Assembly: GCF_914767665.1 (NCBI RefSeq)
Contig: NC_059504.1
Coordinates: forward strand, 126,501-190,500
Length of the DNA: 64,000 nucleotides
Direction of reading: 5' to 3'
DNA from: Harmonia axyridis
Lineage: Eukaryota > Arthropoda > Insecta > Coleoptera > Coccinellidae
Below the pieces are notes generated by a model. It made no database searches and was not told the origin of the DNA. It worked only from the letters and a program-made list of their open reading frames with translations. This document shows positions 26,801-37,901 of the stretch, one piece after another. The position numbers were made by a program, and so were the translations under genes. Position 1 is the stretch's first letter. Each line of letters begins with the position of its first letter.

Positions 26801-29800
26801 GGGGCTTTCACTCGGAAAATCGGGAATAGACCCATGAAATTTAGTACGAAAACATTGGCAAATTCCTCACGGTTCCGGGTCATTTCATTTTCTATGCCAA
26901 CTCGACGTAATTAATTGATTTGAAAAATAATAATAATACAATAGACTTCACGAAACGTTGAACAGAAGATAGATGACAAAATCATAAAAATCAATTGACA
27001 AAATGAATAGATAACCCTTAGAGTATAGATAGAAGGAACGGAAAGTAGGCGTGGAGAATCCTGATTTGATTGTTGAATGCTTTTGCAGGAATCCTTTTCT
27101 CATAACTTCACAATAGCTGAATTATTGAACTGAGGAAAACATTGAAACTTTTGAAACACGAAAGAATTGTTATGAAAATTCCCATTGTAAACTATTTTGA
27201 GCATGAATTGATAATTTCGAAATTAATCAAATTATGTTACGAATGTTAGATCAAAACAAATGCAAACAAGGCGATTTCCGTTCATCTTATTAATGTTCTA
27301 AGAGATAACCAAACTTTGAGGAGGAATAATATAACTTCTTCCCAAAATATTAACAGGTTACCTTCGATCATATTTCCAAAATTACTCTACCAATCTTCTC
27401 AATACAGGAGAAACTTGAATCTCGAGTTGCAGAAAATGGGGCTGTTCCTAAACAATTACTTTCGAGTTATTTGATGCTTACGAATACGAGTTCTTCCCCC
27501 AATTCTGCAGACGGCAATTTGAAATATCAGATAGGCTTTCGACATATTGAGCCAGCTCTCTGATGTCTGGAGAATATTAATCCAGATATGAGCTCAGACT
27601 CAACCCCCTGCTAATCATTGATTCAGCATAGCTGCACGATACATTTGAACCAATTACTATATTCTTCCTTTCTCTGTTTGCCAAGAAGTCGTGTTCTGAA
27701 TATTCGAAAAGGAAGAGATACTCAGAAAGTGGTTGCAGTATCAGAACAGCTGAAAATTTGGATTTTTTGAATTCTTTAATCGGAAAATCAATTAATATAA
27801 ATGAGAATCAATTATTATTCAATGACGGAATAAATCATTAGATTCACTTTTTTCTTTCAAGACATGAGGTGCCAGTTACAAGTCAACCAGTCACGATAGT
27901 TCATATGGATGAAGATTTAGTGGTGGTCAATAAACCAGCTTCTATTCCTGTAAGTGTTATTTCCATATCATCAATATGCACGTAATCATTGAATTATGAT
28001 TAAGATTTTTAGAAAGGAGTGTAGCAGAAAACTAGATCATGCAGAAAATCTACATAGTATTTCTAAATATCACAATTATATTCCAAATGAAAAATTTATC
28101 AAAACTTTTGAATTTCGTGTTAGCCCCAATGATCATTCGTAAATTATGAATTCCTCCTAGGTCCATCCGTGTGGGAGATACAGACACAATACAGTCGTGT
28201 TTATCCTTGCCAAAGAATTCAATTTGAAAAACCTCAGGACAATCCATCGACTGGACAGGCTAACCAGTGGCCTCTTGATGTTTGGACGTTCTCCAAAAAA
28301 AGCCAGAGAGATGGAACATCAGATACGCAACAGGCTGGTCCAGAAGGAGTATGTCTGTAAGGTTGAAGGGGAATTCCCAGAGTGAGTATCCTATAAAATC
28401 AATCCTACTCGAATATATCGGTAGGAAGTTTACTACTACTTTCGATTTTTTTTTCTATTTTCAGTGGAATGATTGAATGCAGCGAGCCAATCGAGGTTAT
28501 CAGTTACAAAATCGGTGTTTGTAAAGTTTCACCGAATGGAAAAACTTGCAGTACTTTCTTCCAACGGTTAGGATTCGATGGGGAAAATAGTATTATTTTA
28601 TGTAGGCCAAAAACTGGAAGGATGCATCAGATTCGTGTGCATCTTCAGTATTTAGGTGAGTACTATCCAATTTTTAACTTTTGAACAGTCAAGGTTCAAT
28701 TTGGAGAAGGAATGTTTGCTATTTTGTCGAAGATTTGACAGTTATTGGTCGTCGAAATATCAAAATTTATAGTATAGCCTTTTTAATGATACTTATCATT
28801 CCAAATCATCAAAATATTTTTCAAAAGCATTTTCAGAAATCAACTTCAGTAGTCGTTGCGATTTTTTTTGTGTCTTCTATCGAGTGAAAACGGTTGATTC
28901 AAAGTGGCAATTTGACTTTTGAAAAGAGAAAAAAGGAGACCAAAGCCATATCAGGACAATACGCTGGCCATTTCATTTTTTGAATTATTGATCAGAAATT
29001 GGACTTGTGCGTTGTCTTACTGGAAAAGCCTAAATTATTTCTTAGATCTGACTGAATTGTTGAAAGTCAGAACACATTACTCCTTAAACTCTCCAACTAT
29101 TTCCATAAATACCATGCAGTTAAGCAAACAGCCCTCGTCTTGAAAGTTCAGATATCGCCTATAAAGAAATATCAAAATTCATAGTTTGTCGTCGACCGAT
29201 ACGGCAAAAGAAAAAAAGAGGAGCTTTCGGTCTTTTAACCTCGCCAAGGGCCAATTGTAGATTGAAGCGGTATTTTCTTTGCAGGATATCCGATCGTGAA
29301 CGATCCGTTGTACAACCACAGTGTGTTCGGTCCTTTGAAAGGAAAAGGGGGTGATCTGGGCGGCAAAACGGACGAGGAGTTGATTCAGGATCTCATTCAT
29401 ATTCACAATGCAGAAAACTGGTTGGGAATGGACGGGGACAGCGATTTGTCGATGTTCAATACGCGGAAGGAGCTGGACGAGAATTTGGTGGGACCGATTT
29501 CGCCCAAAGGTAAGATCATTAAGGGTTTACCATCCACAAATACCCCCTATTTTATTTTCATCGAATTTCGTTGAAAATTGGGAAATACGTGTGAAATGTT
29601 TTTATTGCTTACGTATGATAACATTATTGGATTGATCCGGTCTTCTTCTTTTTGAATTTGAATGACAGCTATTCTATTTACACGTTTATTTCTATAATTG
29701 TTTCGCTACACACTAGCTTATTCACGTTTTACATTTTGAACAACTGAATTTTTTAAAATAAAACTATCGCTTATGCAGGGTGTTCCTAAATTGGAGGAAC

Positions 29801-32800
29801 AAAGGAAGAATGATAGATAAAACAATAGGGAAATTTTGACGTGCTTCTTTATCTTATTTTACCAAACATTCACGATTTATAATTTTGTATAACCATGGTT
29901 GTGAGATATTTCTTACACGTTCTGCCATACCTTGTAGAACAAAATTGTGCGGGAATATCCAAGTTTCACACTGACTTCAAGGTTAACTTCATTATTATAT
30001 GTTGTACTTGGAACTCTACTATCACGGATTCATCTATTGTCTGTCAAATTAGTGATACAACCAATATTCTTCAATGCAGAAATCACTAAACGATTTTTAT
30101 GGAAATATTCCATTAATTTCGATAAAAATTGAAGAATTGAAGAAAATAATATATGATACTCATAATCCGTCATGAATATGGTTATTTCTGAAGGACGTGT
30201 CCATTTTGCCGGTTTGGTCGATGCCGGTTTCGCCATTTCATGCCAATTTGAATATTTATCCCTATGTCACTCCGAAATATTCCCAACACGTCCTAGTGTG
30301 AATTTTCATCGAAGTGACATATTGTCTCGTCACGTTTTACATAATATTATCTTAAATCTGAGTGCAAGGGTTCAGTCTAGGGACGACAACCTTTGTCATG
30401 TTGGCAAGCACGTTTTATTATTCTTCAGACTAGGTGTTTGTTTGGAAGTGGGGGTTAACACATCCGATATTTACTAATCCCTTGTTGGAATCAGATTAAA
30501 GCTGCTTTGAAACAAGTTAAAATCCCATTCGGATTGAGTGGAGTTTTCCAATAGGAATTATATAATTTGGAATGGTTATAATGGCAACACTGGGTTTATT
30601 TTTTGACATTTCTTACGTCATTTATGTTTAGAAGGTTATGTCATTCAAACAGAGAAAGAAACTGTCTTCAATAAAGTTAAGAAATTGTTGAATTGTTTCA
30701 TGAAAATACTGAAATAAATTTAAAAAGAAAACATGAACGACATTATTTAGTTAATCGAATCACAATTTGGCTTTTCCTGATGGTAACTAGAGAAAAGTTG
30801 AGAAATTTCTTCTCAAACATTTTTTTTTTTTAAATGATCCGAGTACAGTAGAACCTCGATCATCCGGCCTAATGGAGGGGAAACGGTTCCCGGATAATCG
30901 AAAAACACGGACAATCGAAATTCCTCAAAATACGCACAACAACTATGAAAATTAGAGAAATGTATGGGGTTCAATTATTTATTAAGCAACAAAATCAATA
31001 GAATCATAATATCATATAAAAATATACAAATGAAAAACAAATCATTGCATTGGTACCTATAATACATCGAATGTATATATTTTAGTTGAAAAAGTATGTA
31101 ATTTTTGTCTGTCTTTTTTCATTATTCATCTTGAGACAAATGTGAGCCCGAATTTTCCTCAAGTGGAGGACATCAATATAATCCGTATCATTTTCCTGCT
31201 CTAAATAGTGCATCAGACCATTTGCAAATCTCAACGCGTCTTCGGAAGAAAGAGTGTTTCTCTAATTCTGTGGTTATTCCGTTCATTCTTCCACATCTTG
31301 TAGAAGAAAATCGTGCGGGAATATATCAGAAACGCACAGTTTTCATGGTTATATTTTATTATTATATGTTGGTACTCCGAACTTTCCGCCACGGATTTAT
31401 CTATCGATTCATCAATTTGCCTTAAAGAAATCAGTTCTGCCAACCAACATTTTTCAATGCAAAAATCACTAAAAGATATTTATGGAAATATTTCATTAAT
31501 TTCAATAAAAATGCAATGAATTAGAGAAAATAGTGTATAATACTCGTACAGAAGGCTCATTCTACCGCTCGTCCATTCAAAAACTTGCCACTCCGTGGCT
31601 CGTTTTTTAATTTTGAACACGTGGAAGAATATCAATGCCTTCTGCACTTGAATTATGAATAACTATTTCTTGCGTGGAAAATTCTTCAACACTTTAATCG
31701 TCTGTATCCATACAGTGGTTAGGTTGGGAAAATTTTGATGCGATTTCTGAATCATCCAGTATCAGATAACCGGGTTCATTCAAATCCGAATTTAGCCATT
31801 CCTCAACATCATCGACTGAAACATTTTCGAATTATACCAAATTATTACTATTGCGCATGCGTAATGAATTGAATCCCGGATAATCGAGTGGATGTCTGCT
31901 CGTGGGAACGGATGAGTGAAAATGTCGACGAGCACGGATTACAGAGTAAAACGGATAATAGGAGAACGGATAATCGAGGTTTCACTGTAATAAGCCATTT
32001 TCGTTTTTACCTACAATTCAAGAACACCCTGTGTCTACATTTTATGTATTACGGGATTTTAATCTGTATAATTGGACATCGAAGACGATATACAAATACC
32101 TTTTGAATTCATACTTAAGAATGAAATTAGTATTATTATTTTTATTAGTTTGATTATCATTTGCATTTATGTTCGTAAAAAATTATTGGAAGATCGAAGA
32201 CCTCTCAGCAAAATAGCAATCAAAGACTGACCATATCCCTAGCATTATCTCCCAATCAGACCGGAAGGACTCGGCCACCCTATATACGTTGCTAATAGTT
32301 TGTTAATATTCATTTAGCAACACGCCACGATAATCCAAAATTAACAGCCCCCTGCTAATGCGTCTCTGATGAAATGGGACATAACCGTCGAATATCGGAT
32401 TCAGAAAACGCACTCAATTAGGGGCCAAACGTGGAATAAAATCGCATTAGACGGGGCGCCAATGAGTTTGGCGCCACACCAGACCGCGTATGGCCTCCCA
32501 TTACTCTATTCTCTCGTCTAATCCGTTACAAAATGCACTTCCTACTTTTTACACGTTTATTCCATCAGCTCTCCATTGTGTGTTATTACGTCGTGCTGAA
32601 ATCTTTGCGGCTCTCCGGCCTTCTTCGATTCTGGGGGTTTTTCTCAATCTGTGTCCATGGCAATTCGAGTGCCGGCAGAACTGTTATGTATGGCTAGAAG
32701 ATCGAATCGGATACCTAAACCTCAAGTAAAAGTGCACTGGGTGATTTAGCGACGTGATATCGTTGCAGAAAATTGAAAGAAAAAGTCTAGTCTTCAATGG

Positions 32801-35263
32801 GGTGGTTGACTGTAAAAAAACAGAAAAACGCTGACAACGATTGGAAAATATTTGTTTTTTTTTTTTCAAATAATACAATATATAAAATAATCTCCTGAAT
32901 AAAAACATTTTCATGAATAGTGACGTATCATTCGTTCATTGAAATATCTATTCATCATTTGGAAACAAAAAATATCCTTTCAGGTGTAGAGTTGAATTTT
33001 AATAAAAATAATTTTTTCAGTGGTTTATATCTTCGCACAAAATTTCAGGAGGATAATATCGAACACTTTTTTTTCTCGATCTTCTAATGGAACTACTCTA
33101 ACGAAATTTATCTTGTTAACAAGCTCTCTTTCATATCTCAAATGTAGGCTGAAATTTCTCTAGTTCTATAATTTCGAAAGTAACAAAGTTTTCCTGATTA
33201 TAAAACAACATGTATTGAAAATATTTGAATAGATGAGAGTGTTCGATATAGGAAGTACCTACCCTCGCGTATTTTCAATTAAATCCGCTCTCATAGCTTT
33301 TTGTCAGTTTCGGGTAGTTTCCGCTTTATCAAACAAAATAAGTTCAGGAATATGACAAGAGTAATATTACTGCAGAAGGTTGTTTAGTCGGCCGTGAATT
33401 ATTTCAGTGTTTACAGCTTGCAACCAGCAAAGATTAGTCGCTGCTGATAAAACCACAACTGTTTGTTGATGAAAGTTATACGTAGTAGATTGCGGCCAAT
33501 CTAGACATGATATACGAAACTGGTTTGCGTGTCTAGAATGTAATGCACATTTTTGTTAGGCGAAGCTTTTTATGATCGACTAATGTTATCTTTCGATCTA
33601 TGGGATTTTACCGTTCCTTGCATTTCACGACAACCCTTTGTATTATGGAATTGAACAAAATTGAATTTGATTATGGCGTATTTTATTGGGCTTTCAGTCA
33701 ATAATAATAATCGGTTTTGATAAGTTCTAATCTTCATGGCGCACTGTGTCATTTTGTTTAATTATTTACTTTTAAAAAAATCTGGTATAATTGAAATACA
33801 CTGAACGTTTCGGTTGGACATTTATACTTTTTTGTAACCTCTGTGTATTTATAAACAATTTAAGAATGTATCTCTAATGGAGTTTAATTATTATATAACG
33901 TCGAAAAAACTTTCTAAAATTTCAGCGCTTGATCGTTATAGAGCATCGTGTGAATGGTGGAACATCCTGTATTCAAATTGTTTACTTCATTTTATTTGTA
34001 ACCATATTCGGAAGTGACATTCGGTTATTATATTTGCATAGGAAGATCGTAAAAGACTTATTTATCCAGTTCCAGATGACCGTTCAACGAGAAACGAATC
34101 AGAAGTGACTTCAACCTCGAATCCACGCTGTGAATCAACCTGTGATACTTCATCGTCAATTCCGATATGCAACGAGACTGTGATAATGCCGTCTCTGAGC
34201 AAGAGACAAACTGTGGCCACTCAGACTGGTCACGAGGCACCGGACATGATGTTCAACCCTGACAAAATGACGTCGGACGAGCATTGCTATGAATGCAAAG
34301 TCCGCTACAGGGATCCCAAACCCCAGGATCTGATCATGTATCTACATGCTTGGTCTTATAAGGTAACGTGTCCCATTTATTTTCATCTTTTATTGGTATT
34401 TAACAATTTGAAGATGAATATGATAAACGAGAAAAATTTGAAAAACGAAATACGTCATTATTCATCATACGATAAAGGAAGCGTCAATTGATGCTATAGG
34501 GTTGTTTCTCCGTAGAGTATCAGTTCCCAACGCATCGCGAAGAGAACAAACGCATCATTTGACGCTATGATTCTCTACGAGGTAGATTCTTCGTGAAAAT
34601 GATTATTCGATGAAGAGTAATTTAGTGGAAGAGCTGATGCTTCTTTTCTCTCCATTACGCCTCACCTAAGTGAGCTAGTTAACCTTTAAACGATACGTCG
34701 TGAAGAAATTCTAACAGTCAGTGAACCTTGTAGAGCATCAGAGAGACGCGTTTCTTCTCTTCGTGATGCGTCGTGAAGCTTCAACATTTAGGCGATGCGT
34801 CTCGAAGATGTTATCTAATCGAAGTTATTTTTCCTAAGAAACTACTTTGTAGCGTCAATTGATGCGTCTTTTATCGCCGGAATGCATCGTTTAAGTCAGC
34901 GTTTACCTTCAGACAAAGCATCGCGAAGAGATTATCTAATAGAAAATTCATTTTGCCGAAGAACATGCCTTGTAGAGAATCGGAGCATCAATTGATGCAT
35001 TTTTTCTCTTGCCTACGCTTAACATTTAGGTTTAGGCGATGCGTCACTAAGAGATTCCCGAATTGAAAAGTTATTTTACCCTGTAACTCTTTGTCTAAGT
35101 GCGCGTCAAGCTCAAAAATATTTCGATATGGGAACTTATAACTAAAATTTCATCCTGATGATTTTTTTTTCAGGGTCCGGATTGGGAATACAAAACTCCA
35201 CTCCCAGAATGGGCCAAAACCGAATGGACCAGCCACTCTGATCACCTCCATCACACCTCATAG
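20862..35263 (+). CDS. RPUSD2: RNA pseudouridine synthase, RPUSD2 type (first exon not found)
   Basis: Eight exons were read: 20862-20949, 26270-26492, 27862-27949, 28161-28381, 28465-28655, 29285-29509, 34046-34362 and 35174-35263 (stop TAG). They encode 480 residues that follow human RPUSD2 (about 545 residues) along their length, including the conserved ETSYY near the start and the TKGRWVG segment. The RluA-family catalytic motif HRLDRLTSG is in exon 4 of this list; its Asp is residue 165 of the recognised part. The C-terminal cysteine segment C-x-x-C followed by DPKPQDLIMYLHA is present. The enzyme converts uridine to pseudouridine in RNA; the substrate in insects is not evident here. Exons 6 and 7 join in frame only if the acceptor is the AG at 34,044-34,045 rather than the TAG five bases earlier, or if a small exon was missed. 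The N-terminal exon is unlocated. Confidence 0.93.
21688..22566. repeat. Dispersed repeat, 5' portion (copy 3)
   Basis: It matches 10,001-10,862 almost base for base, including GAGGCTCCACCCCTCGGAAAA and GGGCGTACAAGGTCAAACTT. It stops at GTACGTCGCGT, where the MITE at 22,567 begins. The copy lies in the first recognised intron of RPUSD2. The plus-strand frame 21,972-22,184 is open and its equivalent at 10,270-10,490 stays open too, though its start codon is altered there. Confidence 0.85.
22567..23053. mobile_element. MITE with CTAAGATGTCTAAAAA terminal inverted repeats
   Basis: The left end CTAAGATGTCTAAAAACCAT and the reverse complement of the right end, CTAAGATGTCTAAAAACATG, pair, with weaker pairing to about 35 bases. 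The 487-bp element has no coding capacity. It interrupts the dispersed repeat that precedes it. Its right half also occurs at 11,055-11,335. No clear target duplication was found. Confidence 0.75.
24418..24873. mobile_element. MITE of the CAGGGTGTTCCTAAATTGG family, interrupted
   Basis: The left end CAGGGTGTTCCTAAAAAGG pairs with the right segment ending TTTGTAACTCCAATTCAGGA, whose last bases are lost. The middle is interrupted by the 166-bp element at 24,554-24,719. The copy lies in an RPUSD2 intron. Confidence 0.7.
24554..24719. mobile_element. Nested hAT-like MITE with 8-bp target duplication
   Basis: The element starts CAGTGGCGACGTCACC and its reverse complement starts CAGTGGTGACTCAGGG. 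It is flanked on both sides by the identical octamer GTTTTTGT (24,546-24,553 and 24,720-24,727). An 8-bp duplication with short CAG-type ends is typical of the hAT superfamily. It carries G-rich runs (24,601-24,615 and 24,679-24,690) and no open frame. It landed inside an older MITE. Confidence 0.82.
29776..30190. repeat. MITE-related repeat in RPUSD2 intron
   Basis: It begins CAGGGTGTTCCTAAATTGG, the left end of the MITE family above. The part from 29,895 to 30,175 resembles 31,262-31,555 inside the pogo/Tigger element (shared GTGCGGGAATAT and TTTTATGGAAATATT). A related short piece (CTGATTCTGTGGCAAATCCG) is at 10,100. The boundaries are approximate. Confidence 0.5.
30846..31987 (-). mobile_element. 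Pogo/Tigger-like (Tc1-mariner) DNA transposon, decayed
   Basis: The left terminus CAGTAGAACCTCGATCATCC and the right terminus (reverse complement CAGTGAAACCTCGATTATCC) are the classic Tigger-type inverted repeats. A TA dinucleotide flanks each side (30,844-30,845 and 31,988-31,989), the target duplication of this superfamily. The element is 1,142 bp. On the minus strand it keeps two fragments of a transposase, listed separately. A different repeat at about 31,240-31,560 sits between them. It lies in the large RPUSD2 intron. Confidence 0.9.
31125..31835 (-). pseudogene. Pogo/Tigger transposase fragments
   Basis: On the minus strand, about 31,825-31,750 reads VDDVEEWLNSDLNEPGYL then ILDDSEI, the acidic segment found after the DDE domain in Tigger/Jerky-type transposases. 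About 31,240-31,130 reads SSEDALRFANGLMHYLEQEN then DVLHLRKIR, the usual C-terminal helices. A stop codon lies between them and unrelated repeat DNA separates them. The DNA-binding and DDE catalytic domains are absent, so no activity is possible. Confidence 0.8.
34485..35105. repeat. Degenerate ~120-bp tandem repeat in last RPUSD2 intron
   Basis: The motif (G/A)GCGATGCGTC-x-CGAAGAG-ATTATCTAAT recurs near 34,794, 34,918 and 35,038 (spacing 120-124), with further worn copies upstream at about 34,530 and 34,764. A second motif, GTCAATTGATGC, recurs at about 34,482, 34,857 and 34,989. The repeat fills most of the intron between 34,363 and 35,173 and is too diverged for an exact copy count. Confidence 0.65.
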
Positions 35264-37782
35264 CAATCAGTTTTCTACCCTCACACATGATGTTCCCACG
35301 AAGGGATTTTCTTTTTTATTTTAGCATAAATTGTAATGTTAACTTGACATAATTCATCACCGACGCATCAAGTTAGTTTAATATTGGACATGTTATCGAT
35401 TATTTCAAAGGGTTAAAAAATCAGTTTTCACTCTTCTTTTTTGTAATAATTATAAGATAAATTCATTCATTTGATATTAGTTTCTCGTATTTGCACAGTT
35501 CATTCGATACAAATATTCTACTTTCATTACGGATACGTTTTTATTTCGAAAGCCTTTTTTTATTGGAATCAAAACGAACAGAGACAAAAGTGAAACAGTT
35601 GTGTATGAAATACCAGTTAAAATTGTTGAGACGCGAACCGAAATTAAGTCTCAAGTAGAAAAAATCGAACACGTGCGGCTTAGTAATTGTCATGTAGATA
35701 AATATTTGATTTCATGATTCGTCTCAAATTGTAAACCGTGAACAAGAATTCATTGAGTCTTAATTTTTTTCAAAACAACCGATACATTTTCAAATGAAAT
35801 TACTGGAGAAACAACTTTCATTAAGGAGGTATGAACTGCAAAATTAAGCAGAGTTGAATGCACTTCAACAAAATTGCAGATGAAGTATGTTTATTCGATT
35901 ATTATTTTATTAAAATCAAAGATTTTTTGAAAAATTAATCCTCTTTAGATTGAAAGCTTTAGACGTCTAATTATGATAAAAATGAAGACATTATCTGGTA
36001 ATTTTGAATTAAGCAAGTGCCTGAAATTTCTTCAATCACTCGAACAGAAAAGTTTAATGAACAGTAGTAAAATCTATTGAATACTTTTTATTCTTAGACT
36101 TCAAGCATGGCTACAAAATTGTCACTCAACTCAGTTTTAATTTTTTGTTCATTACCCGTATATTTTGTCAATTTCTATTATAGTACAATTAAAAATTTTT
36201 CTAAATTACTGTTCTCTACAAATTGTTTCACTACATTTTACATTCCTGCATAAAATAAATGAGACCAATATTTTTTTTTTTTTTTTGACAAAGGAAGAGT
36301 TGGCTGAGTTTTTGTTTAGTTTCAAATATTTTCAGCTCAGTTAACCTCGGTTTGCAGAGAAAAAACCAAAGCTACATCCAGATTTCGTCCTATTTTACAA
36401 TTTGGATACCACCATAAGAAAAATAAAGAACACTTTTTTATGGCGATATTCATGAATTGTGACAGTAAATTTCTAGACTAAAATCTATCAATTTCTGGAT
36501 ATCTCTGTGAACAACCCCAAAAAATTACTTTAAAAATACCATAGCGTTACCAATTATCGTTGATAAGGAGTTTGAAAGACTAGATTTTTAGAATATTATA
36601 TCGATTTTTATGGAAATATATTATTTAAAATTACCTGAAACAATAGATATAATTTTTGTTGAATAGTCTTTTGAAATTCTAACCGTTGACATTTGTAATT
36701 AGATATTGATAGTTTGAACTGGTCTGTTCAAACGGTCGACATCTAAGATGTGGTTTAAAAAAATATTATTCGTTATAATAGCAATGTCTGTTTTCTTCCA
36801 GTTATATTGTCTCTGAAGTCACATTTTGAATAGAAAAATTTTTTTTTGTCAGTCAGGTTTCTGTTTTCAGATAACGGATTGTTCGAATTTATTGAATGGC
36901 TAGATAAGTGGTTTAGGAAATAAGAAAATTAAATTTAAAAAATGTTTTTTGCATGTAAATAATGAATTTGTGATCCCGCTATGAATCGAAATTTCAATGC
37001 AGAATCAAAACATGAATTTGTTTCAGATACTTGAAATCTCGTTTTTTTCTGTAAAAAAAATTGCATGTCTAGAGGACAATAAGTTGAAGTTTCGGACATA
37101 GACTGTGCTAAAGAATAGTGGGACCTACTTTTTCTGTTTCAGTTCGTTGTAAATTATCTTTATAGTATTATTGGAAATTATCAATAAAAGATTATTGTAT
37201 AAAAGACAAAATTTCTGAACATATCAGTAGTTTCAGAGATAAAATATGAATTCTGTCTTCATAACACGAAAATGAAAATTTGAAATAAAAATTAACTTGA
37301 ATGTTTCCATCTTGCTGGAAACTTTTTCATACAATAAGAAATATTTTCGGAAAAATCATCCAAGAAATGCAAAATCTCAAATATATTTTCATAGTTCACA
37401 ATCACTTATTGGAGAATTGCTAAGGGAAAAGTATCACTAAAGTGATCATGTAATTGTAAAATGATGATTTTTGAAGACAGGAAATATATAGGTAATATTA
37501 GTGATTTCTTAAAAGACAATATATTGCATTAAAAATATTTTCTCAATAAGAAACTCCTTTCCTCTATTAGCTAAGCTTTTCTGTAATTTTCTTTCAGCAT
37601 TTTGAAATGAGTATATAGATTTATAGTTTGTAAATCATTACTACAATAAAAATGTAATACTCAAAGGCTTTTCTTTCTGTAGAAATATGAACTCTAACCT
37701 TTTTTCTGTCATGAAAAAAAGAATTTGTTTCAGGGATGGAATAGGACACAAATTAATGAAGAAGTATTCAGTAATTCAATAA
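35264..37782. other. AT-rich intergenic DNA between RPUSD2 and the BOK-type gene
   Basis: The two genes converge here, so this stretch holds both 3' ends. No exon, RNA gene or clear repeat was seen. On the minus strand an AATAAA at 37,788-37,783 lies about 115 bases after the BOK-type stop codon and is the likely polyadenylation signal. No canonical AATAAA was noticed close to the RPUSD2 stop. Confidence 0.5.
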
Positions 37783-37901
37783 TTTATTTTTCAAACAATA
37801 AGTGATTTTATTGTCGCTTCCATCAAATTTTCTATTTTTATTTCATGCTTTTACATTCTTTTCATTTTAATATAAATAATAAATACAATAATACTATTTC
37901 T

